DNA of 64,000 bases from Vanilla planifolia (Eukaryota; Streptophyta; Magnoliopsida; Asparagales; Orchidaceae), in the NCBI GenBank assembly GCA_023846275.1, contig CM043871.1, forward strand, positions 31,650,569 to 31,714,568, in the 5' to 3' direction. Below the pieces are notes generated by a model that did no database searches, was not told where the DNA came from, and saw nothing but the letters and a program-made list of their open reading frames with translations. The translations under genes and the position numbers were made by a program. Positions within the stretch are counted from its first letter, which is position 1; each line of letters starts with the position of its first letter. This document shows, piece after piece, positions 63,101 through 64,000 of this stretch.

Positions 63101-63210
63101 CATGAACGATGAAGTCATTGATCGTATCCATTTGTTTGCAGAGGGAAGAGATAAAGCGTGACTATATCGAGTGTGAGGTCAGCCTGCAGCGGATTCAGAT
63201 GAAGTATAAG
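36031..63210 (+). CDS. EPL1: Gene B: Enhancer of Polycomb-like protein, NuA4 subunit (partial, 10 exons)
   Basis: Ten coding exons encode 290 residues; the 3' part lies beyond the window. The start MSRLSFRPRPLDIHKKLPIV is the classic N-terminus of plant Enhancer of Polycomb-like proteins. Next come SEIPTPQYTVVETYERDYSR, YLRGRGARAEVSDFVEYDLD and NEDEDWL (the EPcA region), then FKLEVLDHKAREKAG, RERWQKPILRRLQPPPPV, NPYNVFRPREKAHRLHTRR and MQRRENNVQSFEKLRQVRRN, and a basic helical stretch ending RIQMKYK. In yeast and plants Epl1 bridges the Esa1/HAM acetyltransferase module to nucleosomes within NuA4, so a nuclear chromatin role in H4/H2A acetylation is expected. All splice sites are GT-AG. Introns range from 95 bp to 13.7 kb. 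Exons 5-10 are all phase 0 and multiples of three. Plant homologues are about 440 residues, so roughly a third is missing on the right. Confidence 0.97.
36190..38663 (+). other. EPL1 intron 1
   Basis: 2,474 bp, T-rich, ending ATCTTCCAG. About 37,640-37,780 repeats CAAGCTTGA and GAGCTCA words, as in many degenerate plant repeats. No gene is seen inside; the ORFs at 36,622-36,807 and 37,280-37,471 show no domain. Confidence 0.7.
38664..38793 (+). CDS. EPL1: EPL1 exon 2
   Basis: 43 codons plus one base. Encodes VHQISIKKVSSEIPTPQ, TYERDYSRTF and YLRGRG. Donor GGAG|GTTTGT; the split codon GCA joins exon 3. The following intron is only 100 bp. Confidence 0.96.
38894..38996 (+). CDS. EPL1: EPL1 exon 3
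   Basis: Two bases, 33 codons and two bases. Encodes RAEVSDFVEYDLDNEDEDWL and ERKILPPE, the acidic core of the EPcA region. Acceptor TTTGTAG, donor AA|GTAACG; the split codon AAA joins exon 4. Confidence 0.96.
38997..42712 (+). other. EPL1 intron 3
   Basis: 3,716 bp without a supported gene. It contains a (TA)n microsatellite at 41,670-41,690. About 40,200-40,800 is GC-richer, and the open stretch at 40,591-40,782 has no recognisable domain. Confidence 0.65.
41670..41690. repeat. (TA)n microsatellite
   Basis: About ten uninterrupted TA units within EPL1 intron 3. Confidence 0.85.
42713..42836 (+). CDS. EPL1: EPL1 exon 4
   Basis: One base plus 41 codons. Encodes FENLLFKLEVLDHKAREKAG and SPVPVFLQLDAAAE. 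Acceptor TACCCACAG, donor GAG|GTCATT. The FKLEVLDHK..R block is the most recognisable motif of the plant family. Confidence 0.96.
42837..45299 (+). other. EPL1 intron 4, left part
   Basis: Start of a 13,684-bp intron (42,837-56,520). No gene is supported. A 32-bp tandem duplication is listed separately, and a long T run lies at about 45,042-45,057. Confidence 0.6.
44431..44494. repeat. 32-bp tandem duplication
   Basis: Two nearly identical copies (44,431-44,462 and 44,463-44,494) of a unit starting GGGCAATGGAT and ending TTTAAACTTATT, inside EPL1 intron 4. Confidence 0.9.
45931..46072. repeat. 71-bp tandem duplication inside the solo LTR
   Basis: Two near-identical copies (45,931-46,001 and 46,002-46,072) containing CAGCCCTGCACAAAGTGCTA. 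A third, partial and diverged copy of that core is at about 46,089-46,131. Confidence 0.9.
47166..47259. repeat. 47-bp tandem duplication at the LTR end
   Basis: GTGCGTCCTTTCTTC...CCAGGATATTACA occurs twice, starting at 47,166 and 47,213. The terminal GGATATTACA of the LTR is therefore present twice (47,203-47,212 and 47,251-47,260). The target duplication follows the second copy. Confidence 0.9.
47340..48800 (+). mobile_element. Ty3/gypsy fossil, RNase H to integrase part
   Basis: On the + strand, about 47,350-47,440 resembles the DYEALLAGL and SDSQLIxNQV blocks of the RNase H seen in Tat-type elements. About 48,080-48,230 resembles the integrase core (LTEWIDLK, FYRFGV and TDNA blocks). About 48,540-48,700 resembles the integrase C-terminal region. 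It is broken more than ten times, with no LTRs recognised. The solo LTR lies immediately upstream and has its own target duplication, so it is a separate and later insertion. Confidence 0.65.
48801..51064. other. Degenerate repeat DNA in EPL1 intron 4
   Basis: No supported gene apart from the minisatellite listed next. On the minus strand about 51,020-50,200 reads as broken, Lys/Gln-rich coding-like sequence that might be old Gag, but I cannot name a family. Confidence 0.4.
49170..49570. repeat. About 70-bp minisatellite, six degenerate copies
   Basis: Repeating unit of about 55-85 bp built on GCAATCCTTGAGCAACCTAA, then TGTGACCCGTATGTGCTACC, then a CTGTCTTGATTTTTGTTG-like end. Copies begin near 49,175, 49,257, 49,329, 49,401, 49,460 and 49,515. 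The central ones are the most alike. The open frame at 49,163-49,414 (minus) exists because the repeat lacks stops in that frame and is not a gene. Confidence 0.75.
51065..51825. repeat. About 392-bp imperfect tandem duplication
   Basis: Copy 1 is about 51,065-51,458 and copy 2 about 51,459-51,825. Shared landmarks in order are ATCTTACATTTGCAAGAACAAG, TTTGAAGG(G/A)CTC, CATGCTATAA, TATGACTTTRTCA, TAAAGCTTTTGTRT, AATAGAGCAC, GTTGAGGATTTC and ACCYTTTTCCT. Divergence is moderate. It is non-coding and may derive from a retroelement LTR or leader. Confidence 0.8.
51826..56520 (+). other. EPL1 intron 4, right part
   Basis: AT-rich, decayed. About 52,400-54,300 on the minus strand reads as broken Glu/Lys/Gln-rich coding-like sequence of unknown family, perhaps retroelement. 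The open stretch 54,448-54,780 (+) is T-rich and without a domain. The intron ends TGATGTTACAG at 56,520. Confidence 0.5.
56521..56586 (+). CDS. EPL1: EPL1 exon 5
   Basis: 22 codons, phase 0. Encodes ALQGQSSGFAVIQSVYKYWK plus SK, matching the family block that ends in YW-x-x-K. Acceptor GTTACAG, donor AAG|GTATAT. The next intron is 167 bp. Confidence 0.93.
56754..56792 (+). CDS. EPL1: EPL1 exon 6 (39-nt small exon)
   Basis: 13 codons, RERWQKPILRRLQ, phase 0, between acceptor TGTATCAG and donor CAG|GTTAGT. It is short enough to be missed by gene finders, but it is needed for the conserved WQKPILRRLQPPPP block. Confidence 0.95.
56793..61860 (+). other. EPL1 intron 6
   Basis: 5,068 bp, T-rich. 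It contains an (AT)n run at 59,734-59,752. About 60,510-60,880 is GC-richer, with TTTTTATAAGCT and several AATT/CCAA words that look like LTR leader sequence, but no ends or coding parts were found. No gene is supported. Confidence 0.6.
59734..59752. repeat. (AT)n microsatellite
   Basis: About nine AT units within EPL1 intron 6. Confidence 0.85.
61861..61941 (+). CDS. EPL1: EPL1 exon 7
   Basis: 27 codons, phase 0. Encodes PPPPVSDTNPYNVFRPREKA and HRLHTRR, the most conserved segment of the protein. Acceptor TTGTTGCAG, donor AGG|GTAGGT. The next intron is 111 bp. Confidence 0.97.
62053..62100 (+). CDS. EPL1: EPL1 exon 8
   Basis: 16 codons, MQRRENNVQSFEKLRQ, phase 0. Acceptor TTTATTCAG, donor CAG|GTAAAC. 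Confidence 0.97.
62101..62995 (+). other. EPL1 intron 8
   Basis: 895 bp without a gene. It includes a TTTA tetranucleotide repeat at 62,761-62,786 and ends GTTTTCAG. Confidence 0.75.
62761..62786. repeat. (TTTA)n microsatellite
   Basis: About six TTTA units followed by a T run, within EPL1 intron 8. Confidence 0.85.
62996..63046 (+). CDS. EPL1: EPL1 exon 9
   Basis: 17 codons, VRRNLVQATTILEALIK, phase 0. Acceptor TTTTCAG, donor AAG|GTCATT. The next intron is 95 bp, the shortest in the gene. Confidence 0.95.
63142..63210 (+). CDS. EPL1: EPL1 exon 10 (last one in window)
   Basis: 23 codons, REEIKRDYIECEVSLQRIQM plus KYK, phase 0. Acceptor TTTGCAG, donor AAG|GTATTT. The remaining C-terminal exons lie to the right of the window. 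Confidence 0.95.
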
Positions 63211-64000
63211 GTATTTGGTGTCAGCCTTGCAAACTCTTTAGTCATAGCATGATTTGGATCTATTGTTGCCTTAAATGACAAAATTTACTTGCTATCTCTA
63301 GTATCAATCCACTGAAAGCTTTAAAGTAGCTATAAGCTTCACAACTTGCACTCAAATAGCCAGCATGTTGACATAATTTAGGTGTTCCATTCTTATGGAA
63401 ATGGGAATGAAAGCAAGAGAAGACTCCATGGACAAATGGAAATTTAACTCTTAAAGCTGTACTCTAGCGCTTCTTGTAATTTTATTGGTTTATTGATTTG
63501 TTTTACACATAGAGGAAGGGGCATGAATTTCGTGGAAAATGAAAAAAGATTTAATCTATCCCATTTTCCTTTCAAAGATAGGTTTACTAAACAACATAGA
63601 AACAAAGGAAGTTTTATTCATTAGTGACCAATTAGAATTGTCTTTTAAGACTTGTAATTCTCTTAAAAGGTCCAATATACATATATTATTAGGGATCCTT
63701 TTGAATTGTGTTCAAAATGATATTATAAAAATAGAAGATTATTGCATGGAAGATGCTAAAAAATTGTTGTGCATTCTGCGTAAGATTTTTTAGCAATGAA
63801 AAGTTGAAATACATTTTTATTTAAGTTTTTCAAATTTTTAAAAAGAGCAAAGAGTGGAATGAATTTGAATACCAGGCAAGATAAATAGGTTTGTGCAGTA
63901 GATCCTAATAGAAATAAACCAAATAAGATGAGATTACTTGATGTATATAGGGACCTTCAATTAATTTACTTGTTTGATGCTGCAAGATAGTCCTTTGGGA
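63211..64000 (+). other. EPL1 intron 10, incomplete
   Basis: Intron continuing past the window edge. An 84-codon open stretch at 63,539-63,793 has no recognised domain and no splice context that fits the EPL1 protein. Confidence 0.65.

Noticed and set aside
63539-63793. 84-codon open frame in EPL1 intron 10
   Set aside because: No family recognised and no acceptor/donor pair that fits the EPL1 protein; probably chance in AT-rich DNA.
1-64000. CRISPR array, bacterial operon, organellar insertion, rRNA or telomeric array
   Set aside because: No regularly spaced repeats with unique spacers, no runs of ORFs with ribosome sites, no plastid or mitochondrial gene sequence, and only isolated telo-box-like words.

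Overview
This window is nuclear DNA from a flowering plant. It is strongly AT-rich, with islands of higher GC at gene 5' ends. It carries two intron-rich protein genes on the + strand whose closest recognisable relatives are plant proteins, and most of the rest is decayed Ty3/gypsy and Ty1/copia retrotransposon DNA. The GC-rich first exon of the left gene and the very long, repeat-filled introns would fit a non-grass monocot such as a palm, but I cannot fix the species.

Layout. Positions 1-14,000 are intergenic: a decayed Ty3/gypsy gag-protease fossil at about 130-1,900, then AT-rich DNA with small tandem duplications (8,495-8,674 and 13,624-13,719) and no supported gene. Gene A runs from 14,083 to 33,819 in three coding exons. 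It encodes a 187-residue plant protein of unknown function with a very basic N-terminal block and a C-terminal EAR-type motif (LDLSLGL). Its first intron is 15.3 kb. That intron holds a minus-strand Ty3/gypsy fossil of Tat type, bracketed by old LTR-like direct repeats, an exact 161-bp tandem duplication with promoter-like motifs, a GC-rich island and a minus-strand Ty1/copia fossil. Intron 2 (3.9 kb) contains a partly triplicated repeat. A short intergenic region (about 34,300-35,400) separates A from B.

Gene B starts at 36,031 and runs off the right edge. Ten coding exons (290 codons) are visible and encode an Enhancer of Polycomb-like protein (EPL1), a subunit of the NuA4-type histone acetyltransferase. 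Its fourth intron is 13.7 kb. It contains a well-bounded solo LTR (45,305-47,260, 5-bp target duplication GTAAT), next to an older Ty3/gypsy RNase H-integrase fossil and several kilobases of degenerate repeats, including a 392-bp tandem duplication and a 70-bp minisatellite.

How the genes relate. Both plausibly act in the nucleus on transcription: EPL1 as a chromatin acetylation scaffold, gene A possibly as a TOPLESS-recruiting repressor. Nothing in the sequence shows that they work together; they are simply head-to-tail neighbours. I found no tRNA, rRNA, CRISPR array or bacterial-type system, and no convincing novel system. The points most worth a second look are the EAR protein, the tandemly duplicated promoter-like unit, the solo LTR and the upstream ORFs in the gene B leader.
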